From contig CAJXPR010000004.1 of NCBI GenBank assembly GCA_913058135.1, forward strand, positions 1 to 63,834: a stretch of 63,834 nucleotides of DNA, written 5' to 3'. The number at the start of each line of letters is the position of its first letter. Position 1 is the stretch's first letter. Source of the stretch: an uncultured Gammaproteobacteria bacterium. GTDB taxonomy: Bacteria > Pseudomonadota > Gammaproteobacteria > Pseudomonadales > Pseudohongiellaceae. Positions 39,040 to 47,401 of the stretch are shown in pieces. A program made the position numbers and the translations under genes. The notes under the pieces were generated by a model that worked only from the letters and a program-made list of their open reading frames with translations, did no database searches and was not told the origin of the DNA.

Positions 39040-40820
39040 CCTGTCTCAGCTCTCTCTGTCTTTGTCGCCGTGCAACCGTGTCGCTGCTCCTGGGCCTCAG
39101 TCTGGTCCACACGCTGGTCCATAGCCAGACGACTGACTCACTCCCGGGCTACCGGCCTTTCAACTTTTCACTGCCACCAACAACAGAACGGATACTGGTT
39201 GTCGATGCTGACGGTGATGGGCTTGATGATCTGATGACCTTTGCCGGCAACACTGTCAGCCTGTACTTTCAGTCACCCGCCGGCTTCGACTTCAATGCTC
39301 CCGACACGCAGATCAGCTTTCCGGGCAACGCCGTGGGCTGGGACATCAGTGACAATTATGCTCAGGCAGCGGACAGCGATACCTGGTCACTGCTGGCGCT
39401 GATCGACGGTCAACAGGTACTGCGCTGGTACATTCAGGAACGACAGTTTGTTGCCGCCGGGCCTCTGCTCAGCAACCTTGGCGGATTCCTGGGCCAGGGC
39501 GTATACCGACTCAATTTCTCGCGCGACATCAATGACGATGGCCTGGCCGATCTGATCATTCCGCGCGCAGGTGAACTCGCCCTGCACATCCGCAACCCTG
39601 ACGGCAGTTATCAGCTGCCGCTGACCATTGTTGCTGACATGCAGCTGCGCACTGTGCTGACTCCGGGTAACCCGCGTGACCTCAGCCTTGTCGGCGCTAA
39701 CGGTGGTGAGCCTGTTGACCTGACCCGCGACGTCGGACAGAGCCTGCGCATACCATTGCTTACACTGCGCGACGTCAACGGTGATAACCGCCCGGACCTG
39801 ATCTCCGATACCGATGAACGCCTGGATGTATTTCTGGCCAATGCCGGCAATGCTGATGAGTATTTTCGGGCAACACCCGACTACAGTGTCGACCGTACCG
39901 CGATTCGCGAACGGCTGGGCGAATTTGATATCGACCAGCTCGACTTCGCCAACCTCACCGGTGTGCTGGCACTGACCCATGAAGAGATCCTGCAGGACAT
40001 GAACGGCGACGGCATAGACGACATGATTCTGCGTGAAGGCGGCCGTGTTGCCTTGCATCTGGGCAATGAAGACGGTATCGATTTTGACCAGGCGGACCAG
40101 ATTCTGCGCTCAGGCGGCAATGTACTGAGTGTCTTCCTGCAGGATGAAAATGCAGACGGACAGCCCGACCTGTGGTTATGGCGGGTGGAGCAGATTTCTC
40201 TGGGTGATGTGTTTCTGTGGCTGGCAATATCCGGCACCATCAATATCGAAGCCTTTGTGTACCCCAATGAGGGCGATACCTTCGCCCGCCGTCCGGCTCG
40301 CCGGCTGACCGTCGCGCTGCGCTTCCCCTCGGCGGTGAGAATGATAAGTTCGGTACAGGAAGTGCGTGACCGCGCCAGCGACACCGAGGCGGTTTTGCCA
40401 ACCGCCCGTGGCAGCTTGCTGTCAGACCGTTCCATCGCCGCCCAGACAATGGACGATCTGCTGGTATTGCTGGATGATCAGGTCGAGATTTTTTATCAGG
40501 CACTGGCACCGGAGCCTGAGGCCGATGACGACCGCTTTCTTGCCTCCATTGGTTACCGCCGCGACCGTGACGACTATGAAATTGATGTGCGCCGCATTAT
40601 CGACCAGTTTGATATCGGCGTGAATCGTGACGTAAATGCGGTCAGTGACCGCGAACCTGACATCAGCCTGCCGGTTACCGGCGACGCCCGCCGCGGCGAT
40701 ATCATCACCACCGACCTCAACAATGACGGCGTCGACGACATCATGGTTTTTATCGAGCGCAGCGACACGGCAGTGACCGGTCTGATATGGTTGTCGGACA
40801 TCAATCAGGACATACCATAA
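39036..40820 (+). CDS. Secreted FG-GAP/VCBS-repeat propeller protein 2
   Basis: A 594-residue paralogue-like neighbour of the preceding protein. An N-terminal hydrophobic segment (about 14-29) acts as signal. Calcium-loop repeats include DADGDGLDDLMTF, DINDDGLADLII, DVNGDNRPDLI, DMNGDGIDDMIL and DLNNDGVDDIMVF. A C-terminal part (about 440-560) with fewer repeats is unassigned. The gene is coupled to the first propeller gene (ATGA) and to the small membrane gene downstream (TAATG). Binding of a ligand or partner at the cell surface is plausible; enzyme activity is not indicated. Confidence 0.85.
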   Translation: MTCLSSLCLCRRATVSLLLGLSLVHTLVHSQTTDSLPGYRPFNFSLPPTTERILVVDADGDGLDDLMTFAGNTVSLYFQSPAGFDFNAPDTQISFPGNAVGWDISDNYAQAADSDTWSLLALIDGQQVLRWYIQERQFVAAGPLLSNLGGFLGQGVYRLNFSRDINDDGLADLIIPRAGELALHIRNPDGSYQLPLTIVADMQLRTVLTPGNPRDLSLVGANGGEPVDLTRDVGQSLRIPLLTLRDVNGDNRPDLISDTDERLDVFLANAGNADEYFRATPDYSVDRTAIRERLGEFDIDQLDFANLTGVLALTHEEILQDMNGDGIDDMILREGGRVALHLGNEDGIDFDQADQILRSGGNVLSVFLQDENADGQPDLWLWRVEQISLGDVFLWLAISGTINIEAFVYPNEGDTFARRPARRLTVALRFPSAVRMISSVQEVRDRASDTEAVLPTARGSLLSDRSIAAQTMDDLLVLLDDQVEIFYQALAPEPEADDDRFLASIGYRRDRDDYEIDVRRIIDQFDIGVNRDVNAVSDREPDISLPVTGDARRGDIITTDLNNDGVDDIMVFIERSDTAVTGLIWLSDINQDIP

Positions 40821-41062
40821 TGAAAAAAATTGTCTGGATTAGCTTTATCAGTGCGCTGGTCATCGTCAATGTGCTGGCTTACGCCGCAGACCGCCTGGGG
40901 GATGTCTATATCGCCATGCCCTACCGCCTGGTGGTTGTACTGGGCGTCACCCTGATCAGCTGTGTGTTCGGAGGCGCCTGGGTGCTGATGAACAGGGCAG
41001 ATGAAGAAGTGCCGTCCAACCGGGACACCCGCACGCCAAACCGGACCGATCAGGATCTTTGA
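40820..41062 (+). CDS. Small inner-membrane protein, end of propeller operon
   Basis: An 80-residue protein with two hydrophobic helices (about 4-22 and 33-54) and a short polar C-terminus. I recognise no family. The ATG overlaps the stop of the propeller gene by one base (TAATG), so translation is coupled and the gene is likely real despite its size. A longer reading from 40787 would lie inside the previous gene and has no merit. It is the last gene of the seven-gene row and converges on an SLC13-type permease gene four bases away. Confidence 0.65.
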   Translation: MKKIVWISFISALVIVNVLAYAADRLGDVYIAMPYRLVVVLGVTLISCVFGGAWVLMNRADEEVPSNRDTRTPNRTDQDL

Positions 41063-41066
41063 ACCT

Positions 41067-43088
41067 TTACAGCGGCCAGACCCACAGCAGCACCGGCACG
41101 CTGACTGCAACCACGACAATCTCAACGGGCAAACCCAGTTTCCAGTAGTCACCAAACTTGAAGCCGCTGGGCCCCAGTATCAGGGTATTATTCTGATGCC
41201 CGATCGGTGTCAGAAACGCACAGGATGCGCCTATCGCTACGGCCATCAGGTATGAATCGGGGTTCACACCCAACTGCGCTGCTATGCTGATCGCCAATGG
41301 ACACATCACTGCAGCGGTTGCAGCATTATTCATGAAATCTGACAGCGTCATGGTGACGATCAACACCAGCGCCAATGCCATCACGGGGTTGCCCTGTGCG
41401 ACTGATTCCAGCAATGCCGTCGCCATGACGTCAGCTGTGCCGGTGCTGGCCATGGCACCGGCTACAGGTAACAAAGCACCCAGCAATACAATCACCGGCC
41501 AGTCGATGGCGTCATACACCGCACGCGGCGGCACTATCCGCAAGGCCATGTACGCCAGTACCGCAGCAGAAAACGACACCGCTACGGGTAGTAATCCCAG
41601 CGCCGTGATGGCAATGGCAGCAATAAAGATAGCAACGGCCAGCACTGCCTGCCCTTTGACGGGCACCCGGATATCCCGCGTTGCAAGTGGCACACAGCGA
41701 TAGTCCCCAGCAAATCCTGAGACAGCTTCCGGAACGCCCTGCATCAACAGGACATCACCCGCCTGGATGGTGGTCGAGCGCAAACGTTTGATGGAACGGC
41801 GCCCCTGCCTGGACACCGCCAACAGGTTGATCCCATAGCGCGTACGCAACTCAATGTCGGTGGCCGAGCGCGCCTGCAAGGGCGAGCCCGGCATCACAAC
41901 CAGTTCCTGAATCACCAATTCGTCGGACTTGGCGGGCGCCTTGGCCTCGGCATCTGCGTCATCCGGATTCTTGCCCTGTGCTGTCGATTCACTGCCCGCT
42001 TTTTTGCCGGTGCTCTTGCCGGTGCTCTTGCCAGTACTCTTGCCGGTGCTCTTGCCGGTCGTTTTGGCTGATTTGACGGCGGCGTCTGAGGAACGTTTGG
42101 CAGATCGGGTTTTTTTCCCGTCCACCTTTTTGGCATCGTTGGCATCGGCGGCCTCATCGCCCTCCCCGTCGGTTTCCTCCTGCTCACTGCCGCTTTCGAG
42201 AACTTCCTCTTCCAGCTTCAGTCCAAGACTCGACAGGGCCGCACCCAATGACTCCGGCTCTGCCTCAATGACCAGGATATCGTCTTCCCTCAGTATCCGC
42301 CGTGAATATGGCGCGATCACCCGCACCTCTCCGCGCACCAGGCCGACGATCTGTGCATCGGCTTTTTCCAGTATCACTTCCACTTCACGCAGCGTCTTGC
42401 CGATGGCCTTGCTTTCACCCTGAACCCGGACTTCGGTCAGATAGGTGCCCGTATCAAAGCTGGCGGTTTCAGCATTGCGTCTGGCCGGTACCAGGCGCCA
42501 GCCCAGCAATCCAACAAACAATATGCCAACCACCGTGACCGAAAGGCCCACCGGGGTAAAATCGAACATGGCAAAATGCCCCATGCCCGCTTCTTCGCGA
42601 AAGCCTGAAACGATGAGGTTGGGTGGTGTACCAATCAGGGTAGTCGTGCCGCCCAGAATTGACCCGAATGCCAAGGGCATCAGCACCCGACCTGGCGGCA
42701 GGTTCTGCTTGACGGCAACCTGGATCGCTACCGGCATTAACAGTGCCAGAGCGCCCACGTTATTCATGAAGCCGGACAGAACCGCCGCTAACGCTGTCAA
42801 GGCAAAAATGCTGAGTGTCTGGCCGGCCCCGGCAGGCAACACTTTTTGTGCCAGCGCGTTGACAGCACCGGTGACCTGCAGACCGTAACTGAGCACCAAT
42901 ACACAGGCGACTGTCACCACGGCGGGATGACCGAACCCGGCGAATGCTTCTGCAGCAGGCACCAGCCCGGTCAGAATACAGGCCAGCAGGGCACCGCCTG
43001 CGACCATATCGTGGCGCCAGCGACCCCACATGAACATGCCCATGCTGCAGACCAGAATGGCAATAATCATCAACTGGTCTACCGTCAT
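41067..43088 (-). CDS. SLC13-type permease with TrkA-C domains
   Basis: A 673-residue inner-membrane anion transporter of the SLC13/ArsB-like group. Both halves have the hairpin motifs of the family: LSGFMNNVGALALLMPVA and GTPPNLIVSG first, then MTLSDFMNNAATAAVMCP. Two TrkA-C (RCK-C) domains lie in the central cytoplasmic loop (about 200-285 and 385-460). The linker between them is low-complexity Lys/Ser/Thr/Gly. Family members move sulfate, dicarboxylates or similar anions. ATG 43088 has AGGGGA upstream; an earlier in-frame start at 43151 is less likely. Confidence 0.85.
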   Translation of the reverse strand: MTVDQLMIIAILVCSMGMFMWGRWRHDMVAGGALLACILTGLVPAAEAFAGFGHPAVVTVACVLVLSYGLQVTGAVNALAQKVLPAGAGQTLSIFALTALAAVLSGFMNNVGALALLMPVAIQVAVKQNLPPGRVLMPLAFGSILGGTTTLIGTPPNLIVSGFREEAGMGHFAMFDFTPVGLSVTVVGILFVGLLGWRLVPARRNAETASFDTGTYLTEVRVQGESKAIGKTLREVEVILEKADAQIVGLVRGEVRVIAPYSRRILREDDILVIEAEPESLGAALSSLGLKLEEEVLESGSEQEETDGEGDEAADANDAKKVDGKKTRSAKRSSDAAVKSAKTTGKSTGKSTGKSTGKSTGKKAGSESTAQGKNPDDADAEAKAPAKSDELVIQELVVMPGSPLQARSATDIELRTRYGINLLAVSRQGRRSIKRLRSTTIQAGDVLLMQGVPEAVSGFAGDYRCVPLATRDIRVPVKGQAVLAVAIFIAAIAITALGLLPVAVSFSAAVLAYMALRIVPPRAVYDAIDWPVIVLLGALLPVAGAMASTGTADVMATALLESVAQGNPVMALALVLIVTMTLSDFMNNAATAAVMCPLAISIAAQLGVNPDSYLMAVAIGASCAFLTPIGHQNNTLILGPSGFKFGDYWKLGLPVEIVVVAVSVPVLLWVWPL
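42004..42057 (-). repeat. 12-bp tandem repeat inside the SLC13 gene
   Basis: About four and a half copies of a 12-base unit (plus-strand TTGCCGGTGCTC) encode repeated Gly-Lys-Ser-Thr in the linker between the two TrkA-C domains. The third copy differs at two bases. The unit length keeps the frame, so copy-number change would only alter linker length. Confidence 0.8.
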
Positions 43089-43284
43089 ACACACGTCCCC
43101 TTTTGTCCTGCTATCGGACCGGTGCCGCCGGCCATTGCCGGTATTAGACACTAACGTCCTGAGCGGGGCAATGCCTCATGGCGATCACCCTGCCTCGCAT
43201 CGAGCTTGTTGTCCGTTTGAGCTTTCTGTTACGCTCCAGCGACCCTGCATTCAATGCAGACCGTGAATAACAAGGAGATTGATC

Positions 43285-43734
43285 GTGAAAACAACAATAT
43301 TCAAAAGAATGATTAACACCCTGGCTTCGGCATCGTTTGTGGTAGTGGTGGCATTGCTGTCTCCCGGGCAGGCCCAGGCTCAAGACCAGGCCCAGGACGA
43401 TGGTCCGGTCTTCGAGTTGCGAACCTACACAGCGACGCCCGGCAACCTGGACAAACTGCTGGCGCGCTTTCGTGATCACACCATGGCGCTGTTTGAAAAG
43501 CATGGCATGACCAATATCGGTTACTGGTTGCCTGTGGATCCGGAAGAAGCCGAAGACACGCTGATCTATTTGCTGAAACACGACAGTCAGGAAGCCGCCA
43601 ATGCATCCTGGCGCGCGTTCGGCGCCGACCCAGCCTGGGCAGTGGTCAATGAAGAATCCAACCGGGATGGTGCCATTTTGCAGGGTGTAGAGCGCAAATA
43701 CCTGACCGCGACCGATTTCTCACAAATGCAATAA
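43285..43734 (+). CDS. Exported NIPSNAP family protein
   Basis: A 149-residue protein. An N-terminal signal peptide (about 1-34, ending GQAQAQ) precedes a NIPSNAP ferredoxin-like domain: VFELRTYTATPGNLDKLLARF, MTNIGYWLP, DTLIYLLKHDSQEAANASWRAF and a terminal KYLTATDFS. NIPSNAP proteins are of uncertain biochemical role, and most bacterial ones are cytosolic. GTG 43285 is favoured over TTG 43279 because AAGGAG ends seven bases before it. It lies between two SLC13 genes on the opposite strand. Confidence 0.85.
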   Translation: MKTTIFKRMINTLASASFVVVVALLSPGQAQAQDQAQDDGPVFELRTYTATPGNLDKLLARFRDHTMALFEKHGMTNIGYWLPVDPEEAEDTLIYLLKHDSQEAANASWRAFGADPAWAVVNEESNRDGAILQGVERKYLTATDFSQMQ

Positions 43735-43765
43735 GTGCGGCACGCAAAGCTTGCGGGCGAGTTGT

Positions 43766-46114
43766 TTACAGAGGCCAGACTATCGGCATCAGTATCGCGC
43801 CCACTATGAATATCAGCAGGGTCAGCGGTAACCCCAGCTTCAGGAAGTCCACAAACCGGTAACCACCCGGCCCCATGACCAGCACGTTGGTCGGGTGCGA
43901 TACCGGACTGGCGACACTGACCGCGGCAGCCAGCGCAACTGCCATCATGGCCGCGTGGGGCTGCACGCCCAGCGCGATACTCACCGACAGGGCTATCGGT
44001 GCCATGATCACCACTAACACTACGGTCGGAATGATCAGCGTGCCCGCCACCGTCAGCAGGTACAGGCTGGCGACCGTCAGCCAGGGACTGTAATCGCCGG
44101 TCAGCATCAACAATTGATCCGACAGATAAATCGCGGCCCCACTGCCCTGCATGGCTGCGCCCAACGGCATCATGCCCGCCAGCACCACAATCGAACGCCA
44201 GTGAATGGCCTTATAGGCCTGCTCCATGTTCAGGCATCGTCCCAGTACCATCAGCGTGGCACCGATCAGTGCGGCAATATAAATCGGCAACAGGCCCAGA
44301 ATGGACAGCAATACCACCAGCGCCATACAGCCGACGGCAATCGGCGCGCGCGACTTGTCTACTTCCGGCGCCGATACCGGGTTCAGAATGATCAGGTCCC
44401 GGTTTCTGTTCAGCGCCGCCAACTGCTTGAGCGGCGCAACCAGCAACAGCGCATCGCCGCGCTGCAGTTCCATATCCCCGAGTCCGGAGCGGTAGGGCCG
44501 ACCGCCGCGCCACAAGGCGGCAACTTCGACCTGCCAGGCCTCCCTCAGTTTCAGGTCGGCGACGGTTTTGTTGTTGATCCATTTGTGCGGATGCATGATG
44601 GCCTCGACCATCGCCAGCTTGCCTTGCTCGAAAATTTTCATATAGGGCGTGGCATCGTCCAGCACACGCAGTTGCTGCAAGCCACGCAACAGATCAAAAT
44701 CTTCCAGGCGTCCCTGCACCAGCAGCAGATCACCACCCTGAATCTCCTCCTCGGCCGGCAGGGGCCGGATAAAATTGCCGTCCCGGAACATTGCCAGCAG
44801 GCGCAGGTCAAATGCCTTGCCCAGCCGGGTGTCACCCACACTGCGCCCGGCCAGTGATGCCTCTTTGGGCACTTTCAGCACCAGCAGGCGTTCATCCAGA
44901 TGGTACTTCTGCTGAACACGCTCCTTGTCGAGCGGGGTCGCACCGATCAGCTGGTATTTCTCACGCAGCGTTTTCAGTACCTTCTCATCACCCTGGACCA
45001 GCAGCTGGTCACCGCTGACAAAGGTATAGTCGGCCAGCCGCGTCCGACGCACAGTTTCGCCGCTAAGCACGGCCAGCAGCCATGACTGTGTTGATTCATA
45101 GAATTCCGCTGCAGTCATGCTCTTGCCGGCCAGTGAAGAATCTTCACCAACGGTGACTTCATACAGACCGGCATCCTCCAGCAGGCGATCATGCAGCACG
45201 GGTGCCTCGCGCTCGATGGACAGTTCGCTCCACTGCCGCAGCAACTTGAACCGGTCCAGACGGCCCTGCGCCAGCAGAATATCGCCGGCCTGCAAACGGG
45301 TAACTGACGACGGCAGAGATTGTGTATGCCCGCCCCGGCTGAGCGCGATAATCATCAAACCCGCAGCCGTGGTCAGCCCCGCTTCACCCAGACTTTTACC
45401 AACCAGCAAGGATGCCTCCGGCACCTGAACTGCAAATATGCGTTCCTGCAGACTGTAGAGTTCGCGCAGATCCCTGCTGTCTCCGGTCTCGGCCACCGGG
45501 TCGCGGGCTGGCAGCCAGTGCCGGCCAATCAGCGCAACAAACGCCGTGCCAACCAGAAGCACTGGGACGGCGATAGGGGCAAAATCAAAAAACCCGAACC
45601 CTTCATAGCCGGCTTCCTGCAGTGCCGTGCTGACCAGCAGGTTGGGAGGCGTACCGATGATGGTGAGGGCGCCGCCGAGCAGGCAACCAAATGCCATGGG
45701 CATCAACAGTCGGGACGGTGTTGCGCCTACCTGACGCGCCACCCCGACCACCACGGGCAGCAACAGAGCCGTGACACCAATATTGTTCATGAATGCGGAC
45801 AGCACCCCGGCAAGTAACATAAAGGTGACGACCAGCGCCAATTCGCTATTACCAGCGATTTTCACCACCCGCAGCCCCATAGCGTCGGCGATACCGGCAC
45901 GGGTGAGTCCGTCACTGAGAATAAACATGGCCCAGATAGTAATCACAGCCGGGTGACTGAATCCGGCGATGGCCTCTTCCGGAGCGACCAGACCGGTGAC
46001 AGCCAGAGAGCACAGCACCAGCAGAGCGACCACGTCCATCCGCAGCCTGTCTGTCGCGAACAACAGCACGGCTACCAGCAGAATGGTCAATACCAGTGCG
46101 ATATCAAATGTCAC
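43766..46114 (-). CDS. SLC13-type permease with four TrkA-C-like domains
   Basis: A 782-residue inner-membrane transporter of the same group as the protein at 41067 but longer. The helical halves carry LSAFMNNIGVTALLLPV and GTPPNLLVSTA. The central cytoplasmic region (about 205-580) holds repeated RCK-C/TrkA-C-like modules, each ending in a pattern like LQAGDILLAQGRLDRF. Substrate is likely an inorganic or organic anion. The start is GTG 46114 with AAAGGA upstream. A candidate promoter lies at 46164-46192. Confidence 0.87.
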   Translation of the reverse strand: MTFDIALVLTILLVAVLLFATDRLRMDVVALLVLCSLAVTGLVAPEEAIAGFSHPAVITIWAMFILSDGLTRAGIADAMGLRVVKIAGNSELALVVTFMLLAGVLSAFMNNIGVTALLLPVVVGVARQVGATPSRLLMPMAFGCLLGGALTIIGTPPNLLVSTALQEAGYEGFGFFDFAPIAVPVLLVGTAFVALIGRHWLPARDPVAETGDSRDLRELYSLQERIFAVQVPEASLLVGKSLGEAGLTTAAGLMIIALSRGGHTQSLPSSVTRLQAGDILLAQGRLDRFKLLRQWSELSIEREAPVLHDRLLEDAGLYEVTVGEDSSLAGKSMTAAEFYESTQSWLLAVLSGETVRRTRLADYTFVSGDQLLVQGDEKVLKTLREKYQLIGATPLDKERVQQKYHLDERLLVLKVPKEASLAGRSVGDTRLGKAFDLRLLAMFRDGNFIRPLPAEEEIQGGDLLLVQGRLEDFDLLRGLQQLRVLDDATPYMKIFEQGKLAMVEAIMHPHKWINNKTVADLKLREAWQVEVAALWRGGRPYRSGLGDMELQRGDALLLVAPLKQLAALNRNRDLIILNPVSAPEVDKSRAPIAVGCMALVVLLSILGLLPIYIAALIGATLMVLGRCLNMEQAYKAIHWRSIVVLAGMMPLGAAMQGSGAAIYLSDQLLMLTGDYSPWLTVASLYLLTVAGTLIIPTVVLVVIMAPIALSVSIALGVQPHAAMMAVALAAAVSVASPVSHPTNVLVMGPGGYRFVDFLKLGLPLTLLIFIVGAILMPIVWPL

Positions 46115-46163
46115 TCAAGCGGTCCTTTTATGCGTCATACGGGGTTGTGGGCATGACATTGCC

Positions 46164-46192
46164 ATAATCCCAAAAAAAACCTGAAACATCAA
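46164..46192 (-). promoter_or_regulatory. Candidate promoter of the SLC13 gene at 46114
   Basis: On the minus strand TTGATG and GATTAT are separated by 17 bases, each matching four of six consensus positions, about 50 bases before the GTG start. The region is AT-rich. It is a weak prediction. Confidence 0.35.
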
Positions 46193-46309
46193 TATGATAA
46201 ATATGTATGCCGGCGGGCTGAAGTGGTCTGCACGGGTTTGGTCCGGTGGATCGGGCTGGCCGGGCCACCTGATTGAGCTTTCCCGGGAAATGTGATTATA
46301 TCTGCGCCC

Positions 46310-47383
46310 ATGAAGACACGTCTGATAATACTATTGCTCAGTGCCCTGACATTTGCTTCCTGCTCCGACGAGCTGGCCAGCAATCGTCCGTTTATTCTGA
46401 CTACCGCGACCACCGGAGGGGCCTACTATCCCATCGGCGTGGCCATTGCCACCATCGCCAAATCGCAGCTCAGTGAAGAATACGACATCAGCCTGTCCGC
46501 CATCAGTTCCGCCGGCTCGCTGGAAAATATCAAGCTGCTGCGTGACAATCAGGCTCAGTTCGCCCTGCTGCAGGGACCCTTTGCCGCCTGGGGCTGGAAC
46601 GGCGAAGGCCCCATCAGTCGCCCACAAACCGGGCTGCGCTCGGTCGGCGCGGTCTGGCACAACGTTGAACATTTTGTATTGATGACAGAGCTGGTCGAGA
46701 ACGGCACCATGCAGGACTTCCGTAATCTGGATGGCGAACGTTTTGTGCTGGGTGCACGTAATTCCGGTGCCGAGCAGACCGGCCGATACATATTTGATGC
46801 CCTGGATATCGACTACGAGAACCGGCTGTCACTGGCCTATATGGGTTATGGCGGCGCTGCCAATGCCATTCAGGACGGCAATATCGTGGGCATGAATGTG
46901 CCTGCCGGGGCACCGGTCAGCGCCATCACCCAGGCCTTTGCACAGATGGGTGAGCGCATCTCCCTGCTCAATTTCACACAGGAAGAGCTGGACGCCATCA
47001 ATCGTCGCTACGATCTGTGGGACTGGTATGAACTGCCTGCCGGCACCTACCCCAATCAGAATGAACTGGTACGCTCCATTTCCAGCCCCAATGTGCTGGC
47101 CGTGCGCTCTGATGTGCCGGAAGATGTGGTCTACCATATCACCCGCACGATCTGGGAAAACCTGGCGGCGCTGCAGGACATCCACGGCGCGACGCGCGAC
47201 ATGCGACTGGAACGCGCCACGCGGGGGCTGGGTGCGCCGCTGCACCCCGGCGCCATCCGTTATTATCGGGAACAGGGTCTGGAGATAGCGCCGCACCTGA
47301 TTTTACCGGGCGATGATCGCCCGGCAGACGCCAGCGTTCCCTACACAACTGATACCACTGGCAGCAGCACCACAGAACAATAA
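46310..47383 (+). CDS. TAXI family TRAP transporter substrate-binding lipoprotein
   Basis: A 357-residue periplasmic binding protein. A lipobox (FASC) suggests it is anchored to the membrane, unlike many free TAXI proteins. The family pattern is clear: LTTATTGGAYYPIGVAIATI, SAGSLENIKLLRDNQAQFAL, ARNSGAEQT and GAPLHPGAIRYYREQG near the C-terminus. TAXI proteins bind small organic acids such as glutamate or other carboxylates. ATG 46310 is preferred to an upstream frame start at 46292. The fused permease gene follows after 18 bases. Confidence 0.92.
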   Translation: MKTRLIILLLSALTFASCSDELASNRPFILTTATTGGAYYPIGVAIATIAKSQLSEEYDISLSAISSAGSLENIKLLRDNQAQFALLQGPFAAWGWNGEGPISRPQTGLRSVGAVWHNVEHFVLMTELVENGTMQDFRNLDGERFVLGARNSGAEQTGRYIFDALDIDYENRLSLAYMGYGGAANAIQDGNIVGMNVPAGAPVSAITQAFAQMGERISLLNFTQEELDAINRRYDLWDWYELPAGTYPNQNELVRSISSPNVLAVRSDVPEDVVYHITRTIWENLAALQDIHGATRDMRLERATRGLGAPLHPGAIRYYREQGLEIAPHLILPGDDRPADASVPYTTDTTGSSTTEQ

Positions 47384-47401
47384 AACCAGCGAGTCCGACT
47401 T

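Noticed and set aside
37429-40820. Propeller proteins as RTX-type secreted toxins
   Set aside because: The loops are DxNxDG FG-GAP/VCBS type with signal peptides; no RTX nonapeptides or type I secretion genes are present.
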